DNA of 64,000 nt from JBBATK01 sp044224515 (GTDB lineage Bacteria > Bacteroidota > Ignavibacteria > Kapaibacteriales > NICIL-2): the NCBI GenBank assembly GCA_044224515.1, contig JBGAKH010000013.1, forward strand, positions 72,685-136,684, given 5' to 3'. A program made the translations under genes and the position numbers. Every line of letters starts with the position of its first letter. Position 1 is the stretch's first letter. The notes beneath the pieces were generated by a model, which did not search any database, was not told the origin of the DNA, and saw only the letters and a list, made by a program, of their open reading frames with translations. This document shows positions 35,561-48,400 of this stretch, piece by piece.

Positions 35561-36010
35561 ATGCCTAAGTCATTAATAATAAACGACAACCTAAGCATTC
35601 CCGCTTCAGACATACGCTATCGCTTTTCGCGATCATCGGGTCCGGGAGGGCAGCACGTTAATAAAGTTGAGACGAAAGCCGAGATCATTTTCCTTCTTGG
35701 AGAATGCCAATTGCTCGACGAAAAGCAGAAAGCTCGCATACGACGTTTGGCTGCTGCTAGACTTGACTCGGATGGAAATCTGATTGTATCGTCGCAAGCT
35801 GATCGTTCGCGCAGTGCTAATCTTGCACTCGCCGAGCAGCAGCTTGCCGAGCTTATTCGGCAGGGTCTTAAAGAACCCAAAGTGAGGATGGCTACAAAAG
35901 CCACGCGATCGTCGAAAGTTACCCGGGCACGATCGAAGCGAAAACTGTCGGAAAAGAAGGGGACCCGGCGAAAATTGTCGACCCGTGAGGATTTTGAGGA
36001 AGACTATTAG
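35561..36010 (+). CDS. arfB: Peptidyl-tRNA hydrolase ArfB (ribosome rescue factor)
   Basis: 149 residues, close to the 140 of E. coli ArfB. It hydrolyses peptidyl-tRNA on ribosomes stalled at mRNA ends. It has the release-factor domain with the catalytic GGQ in SSGPGGQHVNKVETKAEI, but lacks the codon-recognition domains of RF1/RF2. The basic C-terminal tail (TRSSKVTRARSKRKLSEKK), which enters the empty mRNA channel, is present. The frame is open to 35486, but ATG 35561 (MPKSLIINDNLSIP) gives the family start, with GGGG 10 bases upstream. No tmRNA was seen in the window. Confidence 0.93.
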   Translation: MPKSLIINDNLSIPASDIRYRFSRSSGPGGQHVNKVETKAEIIFLLGECQLLDEKQKARIRRLAAARLDSDGNLIVSSQADRSRSANLALAEQQLAELIRQGLKEPKVRMATKATRSSKVTRARSKRKLSEKKGTRRKLSTREDFEEDY

Positions 36011-36442
36011 AAGGGTCAAAAAGCGAGAATTGTGTCTGAAAATACGTACTTGTACTTAAGGGGATGCTTCTGACGCAAGCTAAATTTCTCTCATGATCAA
36101 GAAAACCCTCAAAATGTCCGATGTATTCACAAAATCTCTTCATGCGGGTACACTCCCGGATGAAGGGGCAGAGGCATGGACGCCCATACAAGAATTCTCA
36201 GCGTATTGCGCTTGAGTGTTTCTTGAAGTGCGACTATGCCTTTTTCCGTTTGTTTTCGCATGATTGGAGACTTTCAATCGTGACAAACTCTACGGAACAC
36301 CGGCAGCCCGGAGAAGTATAAGTCCCTTAGAGGTTTCTTAAGAATCTTTGGCTGTTTTTCGTCGGACAATCAGTGCTTGGGGTCTCCTTCAAGCCTGCTA
36401 ACATTGATATTAAATAATCACTCTACGTTATTGCGTACCTGT
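36011..36442. other. Upstream region of the giant adhesin-like gene
   Basis: 432 bp between arfB and the giant gene. No gene, palindrome or exact -7 box was recognised. Small antisense frames here are not supported. Confidence 0.4.
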
Positions 36443-39400
36443 ATGAAGCGTCGTTCAAGTTTTTTTGTTCTCGGTTTGGTTTCGATCATGCTCCTCAGTG
36501 TGGTAGCCAACGCCACACAATGGTATGTTTCTCCTACGGGAAGTAATACCAATACCGGTCTCACGCCTGCATCACCATGGAAGACCATCCAGTTTTCCAA
36601 CGATACTGCTGCGGTGAGCTCGGGCGACACCTTAAACCTCATGAGCGGGACGTTCACTGAACTTGTGAGTATCAGCAAGTCCTTGTATGTGCAACCGTAC
36701 AATGGAGCTTCTGTTACGCTCACTGCTCCTTCAAGTGCGTCGAACGCAGCGCTACTCAGCATCAATGCAGCGAATGTGAGTGTCAATGGTTTGGCACTCG
36801 TTGTCAATGCACCGAACGCAACCGTGGGTGTCTATGCGCTCAACCGAAACGCCTTGACATTACGCTCTCTTTCGATTAGCCGAAACGGAAGCGGTGGATC
36901 GTTCAGCATCTCCTCAACAGACATCAACACGACATTTTCCAATGCAGGTGTCGTATTCGTAAGTGATAACTCAGCTCCGTTTGAGTCTATGACCCTCGAA
37001 TCCTGCACCATCGGAAGCTCTTCAACACCATTTGAACGAGCTGTCTGGATGCGCGCAACAACAGGTACGATTGGCGGTTCCTCGGGCAGCCAAGCCAACA
37101 ATCTTTTCGGCTCAAGTCAGGATCTTTCTGTGCAGTATGCTGCGGGATCAGATCTCACGATTGCCAACAATAGTTTTGGAGCTGCGGGACTTCTTATTGA
37201 TGAACCTAATGTCTTCTCAAATACCGCAAACTATAATCTCAATATCAACGCAAATACGTTCTCTCCGAGCTCGACGAGTTTCTCGCAATCACTGTTCATC
37301 CGTCACAATTATAAGAGTTCCACGAGTGTTGCCGTAACGAACAACAGCTTTAGCGGACATAGCACAGGTATCCTGTGTGCGGCTTCAGCCAATGTCAGCA
37401 TGAACGCGAACAGCTTTTCACCCGGTGCGTCAGGTGCTCAGCACATCATTATAAACTCCGCTGCTTCGGGTGTCAGTGCTAACTATGTTCAGAATAGCTG
37501 CGTGGTTAACGGAAATAGTTTTAATGCGTCGTCATTTAGCAACGTGAGAGCTGTCGTGTTGCTGGACGACAATGCAGGTCAAAGTGGTCAGCCTACTCCG
37601 GACTATTCATCAGTGACGATTGGTTCGAGCTCATCGCGAAACACCTTTGCTTCATCTTTACATCGTTTTGTTGCCATGGGCAACGGATTTAGTCTTGGAG
37701 TGGATGCTTCGGCGAACCTGTTCGGTACATCCTCCGGTTCGATCCTGAGTTCCGCAATGAGTCTCTCACAACTCTTTGATGTAGAAGATAAAATTGATCA
37801 CAAGGTCGACGTAGCTTCTTACGGATTCGTCAACATTCTCAACGCAAAGAAGTTCGTAACGCTGAACTCATATCAGAGTCCTTCAAGTACCGTTGCAAGT
37901 ATCCAGCGTGCCATCGATGCCGCAAGCAGTGGTGATACAGTGTTTGTCAAAGCCGGAACGTATAGTGAATCTGTCAGCATCGGTACAGGCATTACGCTCT
38001 GCGGCGATCAACTGCAATCAAACATGCCGAGCTCGATTCTCAGTGTCAACAACAACATTGCGCTGAATTGTTATGGTACTGCGAACAAGAGTATATCTCG
38101 TTTCGAAGTGCAGATCAATTCCGGTTCGCAAGGACGTTTTGGTATCATATCAAACAACACCGGCAACACCGGAAATGCGGTATTCGATTTCTGTTCATTC
38201 AGACGTGGTGGTAACTTGGTTGGAGGTGTTGCTTTACCCGGAACAGTCGGCACAGACGTTACGGCAAGTATTGACGACGGTAATGACTACAGTGGTACTA
38301 TTGGAAAGTACACGATAAGTCACATCTTGGGTTGTCCGGAAACGTATACCCTCTCTGCTCTGACGGAGTTTCCGTGCGAGACTGACAGTCTGATCGTGTT
38401 TTTAAGTTCGTACCAAAGCGGCGTCAGTTATGCGCTGTCCGTTAATGGAACAACAATGCAGACATCGCAGAGTGTTACAAACGACGGAAAGTTGCGTTTC
38501 GCTCTTCCCTCGATGGGAGCAGGAAGTTATCAGATGATTGTTCGTGGGACCCTCGGCAGTTGTGTGGTTACCATGGCCGGAAGTCCTACACTTACGGCTT
38601 TCACACCGCAGACCCCTGCGTTGTCGCTCAACTCATTGAACCAAGTACTTTGCGCAGGAAATCCCGGACAAATCACTGTGATAAACTCAGAACCGTTGGC
38701 GACGTATTCGGTGCTTGATGGTTCAACAGTTGTGGTGAGTCCAAAAGTCGGAAACAACGGTTCCATCAGCTTCACTTTGCCTGCATCATTGTTCCCTTCA
38801 AGTGGAACAAAGAATTTTGCAGTACGCGCGAGCTCAACCGCAAACCAGAATTGTTCCGCAAGCACTGCATACGGTAATCCCGATGGTGCTGCCTTTACAG
38901 TCTACCCATTGCCTTCGGCTCCGATTATTTCAACACCCACACCAAACGCTTGTTCACCGGGTGGAAGCGCAACGGTTATTGTTGCTAATGCAGAAGCCGG
39001 TTACACGTACCAAGTGGTGGACGGAAACACGGCTGTCTATAGCGTAACGGCTACAACGAACGGCACCTTCACCATTAGCAACATTCCGGTGAGCCCCGCT
39101 GTTCCCGGATTGGGTTTAGGTTCACGAGTCGTACGTGTCTACGCTATTAACCCCAACAATAACAACTGTCGTGTATTGTCGACGAACGCTCTCACCATCA
39201 CGGTTAGCCAACGTCCTTCAAAGCCTTCAATGGCGACTGGCACGACAACTCAAACCTATTGCGAAGCTGTTGGAGGTGTGACAGCCCAATTGTTTGTGGC
39301 AAATGGAGATCCTAGTTTCTTTTATCGAGTAGTAGACAGTACGACATCGCAAACCGTCGCTACCGCCACAGGTCAGTCAGGCTTGTTTAGTATAGACGTA

Positions 39401-42400
39401 ATGGGTCTTACAACAGCCGGATCTGTTTATAAGCTGTTTGTGGTCGCTGTCAACGCGAACACGGGATGCGAAAGCGTACCGAGCGATATGAACTACATCA
39501 CGGTAAGTCCGACACCGCATCCGGTGTTGAGCCTAAGCGGTTCTTCGCAAACGGGTTCTATTACGGCAACGACTTGCTTGGGATACGCAAATCCCTATGT
39601 CTTGACGACCACGACCGATATGAGTAGCGCTAGCTATCAGTGGTATCTTAACAACACTGCAATCAATGGCGCGACATTGGCAACTTATACGGTGCCCACA
39701 GGTTTAAACCTTGGTACATATACCTACCATGTGCGCCAAACTTCCTCAGTCGGTTGTGTGGGAAGTTCCAACACCTTCAGCTTGACCGTGGCACAGAACT
39801 TGAGTGTGAGCGCATCGGTGCAGGGTGGAGGTACAACAGTTTCGTTCTTTAGCGGAACAACTAATCAAATCAACCTTGTTTCAAGCGTAAGCCCTTCGGG
39901 TCTCAATCCGACCTATCAATGGTTGAAGAATGGTTCGGCTATTAGTGGGGCAACAACGAGCGGATATCAAATTCCGTCCAACACGACTCCCGGCAGCTAT
40001 CTCTTTAGTGTAGTGGCAACGTCAAACTCGGGCTGCTCGAGTACGTCAAACACGATTTCCGTTACCGTTTGGAATCCACCGACAGTTCACATTTTCGTGC
40101 AAGCGAATGGACGTAACGATAGTAGTTACGCCGCCGGTGTTACTCCACCGGTCTTGACTTCAACCATTAGCGGTGCGCAAGGTCAAACTCCTAGCTATCA
40201 ATGGTATGGACCAAACAATAACTCGCTCAGCATCTCGGGTGCGACGAACGCAAACTATACGCCCGTTTCATCGTTGACGCCCGGTGTTTATCGTTACATC
40301 ATGCGTGCTACACTTGGCGGCTTAACCGTTGGCTCGGATACCGTAACTATTACGGTCCTGGCTCCGGCAACACTCCACATTTTCGTGGTCGCCAATACAC
40401 GTAATGACTCGACGTTCTTTACAAGCTTGGCTGCGCCTCAGCTTGGTTCAACCATTACCAACCAAAACGGAATCACCTTCAGTTATCAGTGGTATGGTCC
40501 GAATAGCACGAATCCCATCAGTGGAGCTACGTCGGCGCTTTATACGCCACCGTCGAACTTGGCTGTAGGCACCTATCGTTACACGGCAAAGATTAGTGGC
40601 GGTGGACAGCTTGTAAGCTCGGACACAGTCACATTGACCGTATTGGCATTGCCGACGCTCAATGCCTATGTTGCTCCGAATACTTCCAAGAACGACAGTA
40701 CATACTTCAAGTCTGTAGCACCGCCTACACTTGCATCACAACTGAGTGCAACAAATGGCTACAGTGTTAGCTATCAGTGGTTTGGTCCGAATGGTCCCAC
40801 TACGATTGCCGGCGCGACCTCGTCGACCTACGGCGTTCCCGCTGCAATGAATCCTGGAACCTACACGTACTATGTACGCGCAACGCTCGGTGGTGTAGTG
40901 GTTGGTTCAGACACTCTGACCATCGTTGTCGTACAAGATCCGAGTATCATTGCCTTTATTCACCCGAACCAGAATCAAAAGAACACATCGTTCTATCGTT
41001 TAGGTCAAGCGCCCTCTCTCAACTCCGCATTGCTGAACAGCAATTCCGTGACGCCGAGCTACCAGTGGTATTCTGCCGCTAACGGCAGTGCCCTTAGCGG
41101 TGCAACGAATGCGATGTATGCATTGCCTAACACTCTTGCCGTTGGTACCTATACCTACTATGTGAAAGCTACCTTCCCTGGATTGACGATTTTGTCGGAC
41201 ACCTTGACTGTTCAAGTGCTTTCAAATGCGAGTGTCGATATCTACTTTGCTGCCAACAATCGCAATGACTCGACCTGTTTCTACGGCTTGACACCACCGG
41301 CCATTGCATCGACAATTCTGAACGACAATTCCACAGTGTTTAGCTATCAGTGGTATGGTCCGAATAGCTCAAACCCGATTAGTGGTGCAACAGCTCCTGT
41401 GTATACACCGCAAGCGAGTCTAAATCCGGGCACCTACGACTACTATTTGATCATCAGTGGTGGAGGAGTACAAATCAACTCTGATACGGTGCGCCTTACT
41501 ATTGCTCCGTTGCCGGTACTTCACGCATTTGTAGAGACTACTGTCGGCAAGATTGACTCCACCTACTTTGAGTCAATGGTGCCTCCTCAGCTTAACTCAA
41601 GCCTAAGTGGCAACATTGGGTACCCGGTAAGTTATCAGTGGTTTGGACCGAATAGCCCGAATCCGATTAGTGGCCAAACAAACGGTAGTTATGATGTTCC
41701 GTCGAATCTGAGTCCGGGTACCTACACGTATGTACTAAAAGCAACTCTCGGCGGCGTGGTTGTGAGCTCGGAAACGATTACAATCACCATCCTTCCGGAC
41801 CCAACGATTCTGGCGTACATAAGTCCGAATCAATCCAAAAAGGACACGAGTTATGTAAGTGGCTCTGCACCTGCAACATTGGGCAGTATCTTATCCAACA
41901 GTTCTTCCTTGACACCAAGCTATCAGTGGTATTCAGCCGACAATGGCGCAGCCATCAGCGGTGCAAAACAGAGCACGTACACAGTTCCGTCATCATTGGC
42001 AATTGGGACCCATCGTTACAGTGTTGAGGCAACATTCCCAGGCTTGAGCGTGGCATCCGATACTGTACAGGTTACTGTGTTGTCAGCTGCTACGGTGGAC
42101 ATCTATGTGGTTGCGAATGGTCGAAATGACTCTACATATTACCGCACCTTGGCGGCACCGCAACTTGGATCAACCATTAGCAATGGCGGTGGAATTACGT
42201 ATACTTATCAATGGTATGGACCAAATGGAGCGACATCAATCAGTGGTGCTACTTCATCAACTTTCACGCCGCCTTCGAGCTTGACTCCGGGTACCTACAC
42301 CTACTTCTTGCGCATAAGCGGAGGTGGTGTTGTGGTTGGATCCGACACGGTCAGCATTGTGGTAGCTCCTTTACCAACGCTGAACGCCTACGTCTCGCCG

Positions 42401-45400
42401 AACACTACACAAAATGATTCAACCTACTTCCAGGCAGTCACTCCGCCTACGTTGTCGACGCAACTCAACGGTAACCTCGGTTATCCGGTTGCCTATCAGT
42501 GGTATGGGCCAAATTCCTCATCGCCGATTTCGGGTGCGACAAACCCCTCATTTGGTGTTCCGTCGAACATGACACCAGGTACCTATACCTATTTTGTACG
42601 TGCAACTCTTGGCGGCGTTGTGGTAGGTTCTGATACCATCACCATTACGGTTCTTGCCAATCCGACGATTTCCGCGTACATCTCGCCCAACACGGCAAAG
42701 AAGGATAGCAGTTACTTCTCAACGATGAATCCGGTTACCTTGTCGCGTGTGCTGACAAACAGCTCATTGATTACACCGAGCTATCAATGGTATTCGGTAC
42801 AAAGCGGTACAGCGATAAGTGGAGCGACCAATGCGTCCTACACTGTCCCGGCAAGCCTGGTGGTTGGGACACACTCTTATTATGTACGCGCCAACTTCCC
42901 GGGTTTGACGATTAGCTCAGACACCGTTCGTGTGACGATTTTGTCTCCTGTTGGTTTGCACATTTTCGTCGTAGCCAACGGTCGCTCAGATTCTACCTAC
43001 TATCAGGGAGTATCCGCACCGCAGTTAGGTTCTCTACTCAGTGGAGCCGGTAGCCTAATCTTCACCTATCAATGGTATGGTCCGAACAGTTCAAATCCGA
43101 TTAGCGGAGCCACTGCTTCAACCTATACACCTTCGAATAGCTTGACACCGGGCACCTATACGTACACATTGAAAGCAAGTACCTTGGGTATCACGTTTGT
43201 TTCGGATACGGTGACCATCACGGTAGCACCACCGCCAACAGCGAATGCCTATGTATCACCGAATGTTAATCAAAACGACAGCACCTATTTCCGTAGCCTG
43301 ACTCCGCCTACTCTATCGGTTCAAGTTGCCGGCAATATCGGTTATCCGTTGAGCTATCAATGGTACGGACCGAACAATACGAATCCGATCAGCGGTGCTA
43401 CAACCGCTAACTATGGCGTGCCGTCAAACCTAAGCCCGGGTACCTATAAGTATTTTGTACGCTCGACGCTTGGTGGTTTAACGGTTGGATCGGACACAGT
43501 AACAATCGTTATTCTACCGAATCCGACCATCGCGGCATACATCAATCCTTTCACGAGCAAGAAGGACACAACGTACTTCCAGAGTGTGGCACCGGCAACA
43601 CTGGGTTCGTTACTCACGAACAATGCATCGAAAGTACCAAGTTATCAGTGGTACTCTGTCAGTAGCGGCTCAGCAGTGAGCGGAGCAACCGCGAATACCT
43701 ATACTGTACCAAACACATTGGCTGCCGGTGTGTACAAGTACTACGTGAAGGCAACATTCCCCGGATTGACTATCGGCTCAGATACCGTTACGGTGACTAT
43801 TCTACCATCTGCTAACGTTGACATCTTCGTCGTGGCGAACGGTCGCAATGACTCGACCTACTTCGCAGGTTTGAATGCGCCTCAACTTGGTTCCACCATC
43901 GGTAATTCGGGTGGAGTGACCTTTAGTTATCAGTGGTACGGACCAAACAGTGCCGTTGCAATCGTGGGTGCTACAAATTCCACCTACACGCCTCCTTCAA
44001 ATCTGGCTGTGGGCAGCAATAAGTACTTCTTACGCATTAGCGGAGGGGGACTGATCATTGCGTCTGACACAGTTAATCTGACGGTTGCGCCGCGTCCAAG
44101 CTCGAACGCCTACATTTCACCGAATGTCAATCAAAATGATTCCACGTATTTCCGTTCCGTCGTAGCTCCAATGCTCTCGAACCAGCTTAGCGGAAACATT
44201 GGATACACGGTCGGCTATCAGTGGTACGGACCGAACGGTCCGTCACCAATCAATGGTGCGACGAATACTAACTACTCCTTGCCGAATTTGGCTCCGGGCA
44301 CCTACACCTATTTCGTGCGATCGACCTTAGGTGGAATCGTCGTCTCATCCGATACGCTCACGATCACCGTACTCGCGGATCCGTCATTGACAGCATACAT
44401 TGCTCCTTCGACATCAAGAAAGGATAGTAGCTACTTTATTGGTACCGCAAGCCCGACATTGTCTTCGATCTTGACGAATAACTTCACGCGTATTCCAAGC
44501 TATCAATGGTACTCCGTCAATAGCGGTTCGGCTATAAGCGGGGCAACAGCTGCATCATACACTGTTCCGAGTTCGCTTGGCTTAGGTGTGTTTAAGTATG
44601 TTTTGCGTGCTTCGTTCCCCGGCTTGATCATTAGCTCGGATACTTTAACGATAAGCGTAACTTCGAATGCTAGCGTCGATGCATATGTTGTGGCTAATAA
44701 TCGCAACGACTCGACCTACTTCCAAGGTCTGTCGACACCACCGCTTGGTTCTACTATCTCAAATAGTGGGGGAATCACATTCACGTATCAGTGGTTTGGA
44801 CCGAATTCTTCGAACGCCATCAGCGGTGCAACCAGTGCGCAATACAATCCGCCGAGCAATCTCGCTGTTGGTAGCTATAAGTACTATGTAACTATTAGCG
44901 GTAGCGGCATTACAATCGCTTCTGACACAGTAACGATTGTCGTTGCTACACCGCCGACAGTAAACGCATACGTTTCTCCAAAAACAACGCAGAACGATTC
45001 AACCTACTTCCGTTCCATGACACCTCCTACCTTGGGATCCCAAGTTGGAGGCAATATAGGATACCCTCTAAGCTATCAGTGGTATGGACCGAATAATACC
45101 AATCCGATTTCAGGTGCGACAACATCGAGCTATGCAATTCCGGGCGGTTTAACACCGGGAGTGTATAAGTACTTCGTTCGAGTTAGCCTAGGCGGCTTGG
45201 TAGTTGGCTCGGATACAGTAACCATCACCATCTTAGCCGATCCTACAATCAGCGCGTACATTGCTCCTAATACTTCGAAGAAAGACTCCACTTATTATCA
45301 GGGACAAACGCCTCCATCCTTGGCGTCGACGTTGAACAATAGCTCGTCGATTAGTCCTAGCTATCAGTGGATTAGCGTTGAAGCCGGTGTATTGAGTGGC

Positions 45401-48400
45401 GCTACAACAGCCGGCTATACTGTTCCGTCCAATTTGTCGGTTGGAACTCGCCACTACGTCTTGCGAGCAAGCTTCCCCGGATTGACAATCTTCTCGGACA
45501 CCTTGACAATTACGGTCTTGGGAACTCCGTCAGTCGATGTGTGGATAGACGGCACAAACCACTCGACCTCGAAAACCGTATGTGAGGGACAAGTCAATCT
45601 CAATTTGCTTAGTCAGATTTTTAACTCGTCACTTACACCGACCTACCAGTGGTACCTGAACGGTTCGGCAATTGGCGCTGCTACAAATCAGACCTATACA
45701 GTGTCGAGCTTGACTGCAGGAAGCTATCAGTTCAAGCTAGTCGCTGACTTCGGTGGCACAACGATTCTTTCAAATACTATAACCATCACGGTTAATCCGT
45801 TACCGACCCCGCAGATTCAGTTGCAGAGTGGTAGCACGAGTATCTGTACAGGTTCCGGTTCAACAGCAACTCTTCGTTCGGTACTGACACACAGCCAGTA
45901 TCAGTGGTACGTCAACAACAGCATGATTAGCGGTGCAACGAATCGCAATTACACCGTGCCTTCTACGTTGACGCAGGGAACCTACCTCTATAGCCTCACG
46001 GTTGTCGATGCGAACGGTTGTACGGCAAGCACTACTTCAAATACGTCACTTTCGGTTAGCGTACATGAGTCGCCCAATCCGAGCATCACGGTACAAAGCG
46101 GCTCTACCAGTTATTGTTCCGGAGCGACAATGTCAACAGTGCTGACAACGCAGAGCGGAATGAGTTCATATCAATGGAAGCTTAACGGTCAGTCTATTAA
46201 CGGTGCCACATCAAATAGCTACACCGTGTCGGGCACAGCGCTAAGCGGCGCGTACCTCTATACCGTTGTTGTGAGCGACATCTATGGTTGTACAGGAACG
46301 AGCTCAAGTGCGCAAAGCGTAATTGTGAGCCCTTCACCAAGTGTAAGTCTATCAAGCAGCTCTGTCTCGGTTTGCAGCGGATATACAAGCTGTCCGGCAC
46401 TGACTGCAGTTGTTTCAAATTGCATATCAACACCTAGCTACCAGTGGTATGTAGACGCGAGCGCCGTTAATGGTGCAACCACGGCGAGCTTTACAGCACC
46501 GACCGGTCTGTCCGTCGGCAGTCACGCTATAAAGGTGACAGTTGTTTGCGGTACGTGTTCTTCGAGTTCTTCAAATGCCACCTTCACCGTTCAAGCGACA
46601 CCGACAATCAGCCTATCCGGCTCCTCGCAAACTCTGTGCTCAGGTTACACGACAGCATCTGCTATCAGTGCGACAGTGAGTGGTTGTACCGGGACTCCGG
46701 TCTATCAGTGGATATTGGATGGAAACGCTGTTTCCGGAGCAACAAGCACCACCTATGCTGTTCCCGGCGCTTTGTCGGTTGGTACGCACAGTGTTCAGGT
46801 ACAGCTTAACTGCGGTTCTTGTACAACGACGTCGAGCTCATATAGTGTCATTGTAAACCAGACTCCGACCATCACTTTGAGTTCAGCATCGTCGGGTCTT
46901 TGTGAAGGTTACAGCACAGCACCAATAATTAGTGCTTCCGTGAACGGCTGCTCATCAGCGGCTGCGTACCAATGGTCGCTCAATGGAAGTCCTATCTTGG
47001 GGGCAACGACAAGTAGCTATCAAGTACCGACGGGTCTCAGTAACGGCACGTACCAGTATCAAGTAGTCGTTAGCTGTGGAAACTGTACAACTTCATCGTC
47101 ACTCTTTACTCTTACGGTAAATGAGCTTCCTTCAGTTAGTCTGTCAACCAACACACAGACTGTTTGCCAGGGCTATGCTAGCTCAAGTGCAATTGCAGCT
47201 ACAGTAAGTGGATGCAGTGCAACGGCAGCGTATCAGTGGTCTGTCGATGGTGTAGCACAGAACGGCGCAAGTTCTGCGGTATTCACTGTACCGACCGGCT
47301 TGACTCAAGGTACCCATACGATTTCAGTTGTCGTTAGTTGTGGTTCATGTACAGCTGTAAGCTCAAGCTGCTCGTTTATCGTTGTAGCACAACCAAGTGT
47401 TAGCGTGAGTACAACGGGCGCAATGAGTGTATGCACGGCATACACGAGCGGTCCGACCATGAATGCTTCAGTAAGCGGATGTGGCTCTACAAGTACATTC
47501 CAGTGGTATCGCAATTCGGTTGCGATTAGTGGAGCTACTCAAAGCAGCTACACGATACCCACCGGTCTGTCGGTTGGAAGCTACAGCTACTCAGTACATG
47601 TTGCCTGCGGATCGTGTTCTGCTAGCTCATCTGCCGCAAGCTTTGTTGTGAACAATGCTCCTACTGCAAGTATTACGCCGAGTTCTCAAACTGTATGTAC
47701 CGGCTACGCGAACTGTCAATCTTTGGTTGCAGTTGTGTCCGGTTGCACTTCAAGCGTCAGCTATCAATGGTACAAAAACGGAAACGCCATCAGTGGTGCT
47801 ACTTCTGCTTTGTATTATATACCGGCCGGAATGAGTGCAGGGACGTATACCTACACAGTAGTCGCAAGCTGCGGTAGCTGCAGTGTGACGAGTTCAAGTT
47901 CAATATTGACAGTTAGTGCCGTTCCGACGGTCACCATAAGTCCAAGCTCACAATCTGTCTGTGTTAACTACACAAGTACAGAGCCCCTTACTGCAAACGT
48001 CAGTGGATGTAATGGAACGGTGAGCTATCAATGGAAGCGCAATGGATCGGCGATTTCAGGCGCAACCAATTCGACATATACGATACCAACCGGTTACAAT
48101 TGCGGATCAAACAACTATAGTCTTAGCGTCAGCTGCGGTGGTTGTACGGCTACCTCTAACACCGCAACACTAGAAGTTACAAATGCTCCAACAATTGTTA
48201 TCAGCCCGGCTTCACAGAACCTTTGTGGTGGATACACGACATCGCAAACATTGAGTGCAACCGTGTATGGTTGCTCGAATGCAGCTAGTTATCAGTGGCG
48301 CAAAAATGGTGTGGCGATCAGTGGTGCTACTCAAGCTACCTATACTGTGCCGACCGGACTTGCCTCAGGTAGCTACAGTTATACCGTTAAGGTGAACTGC

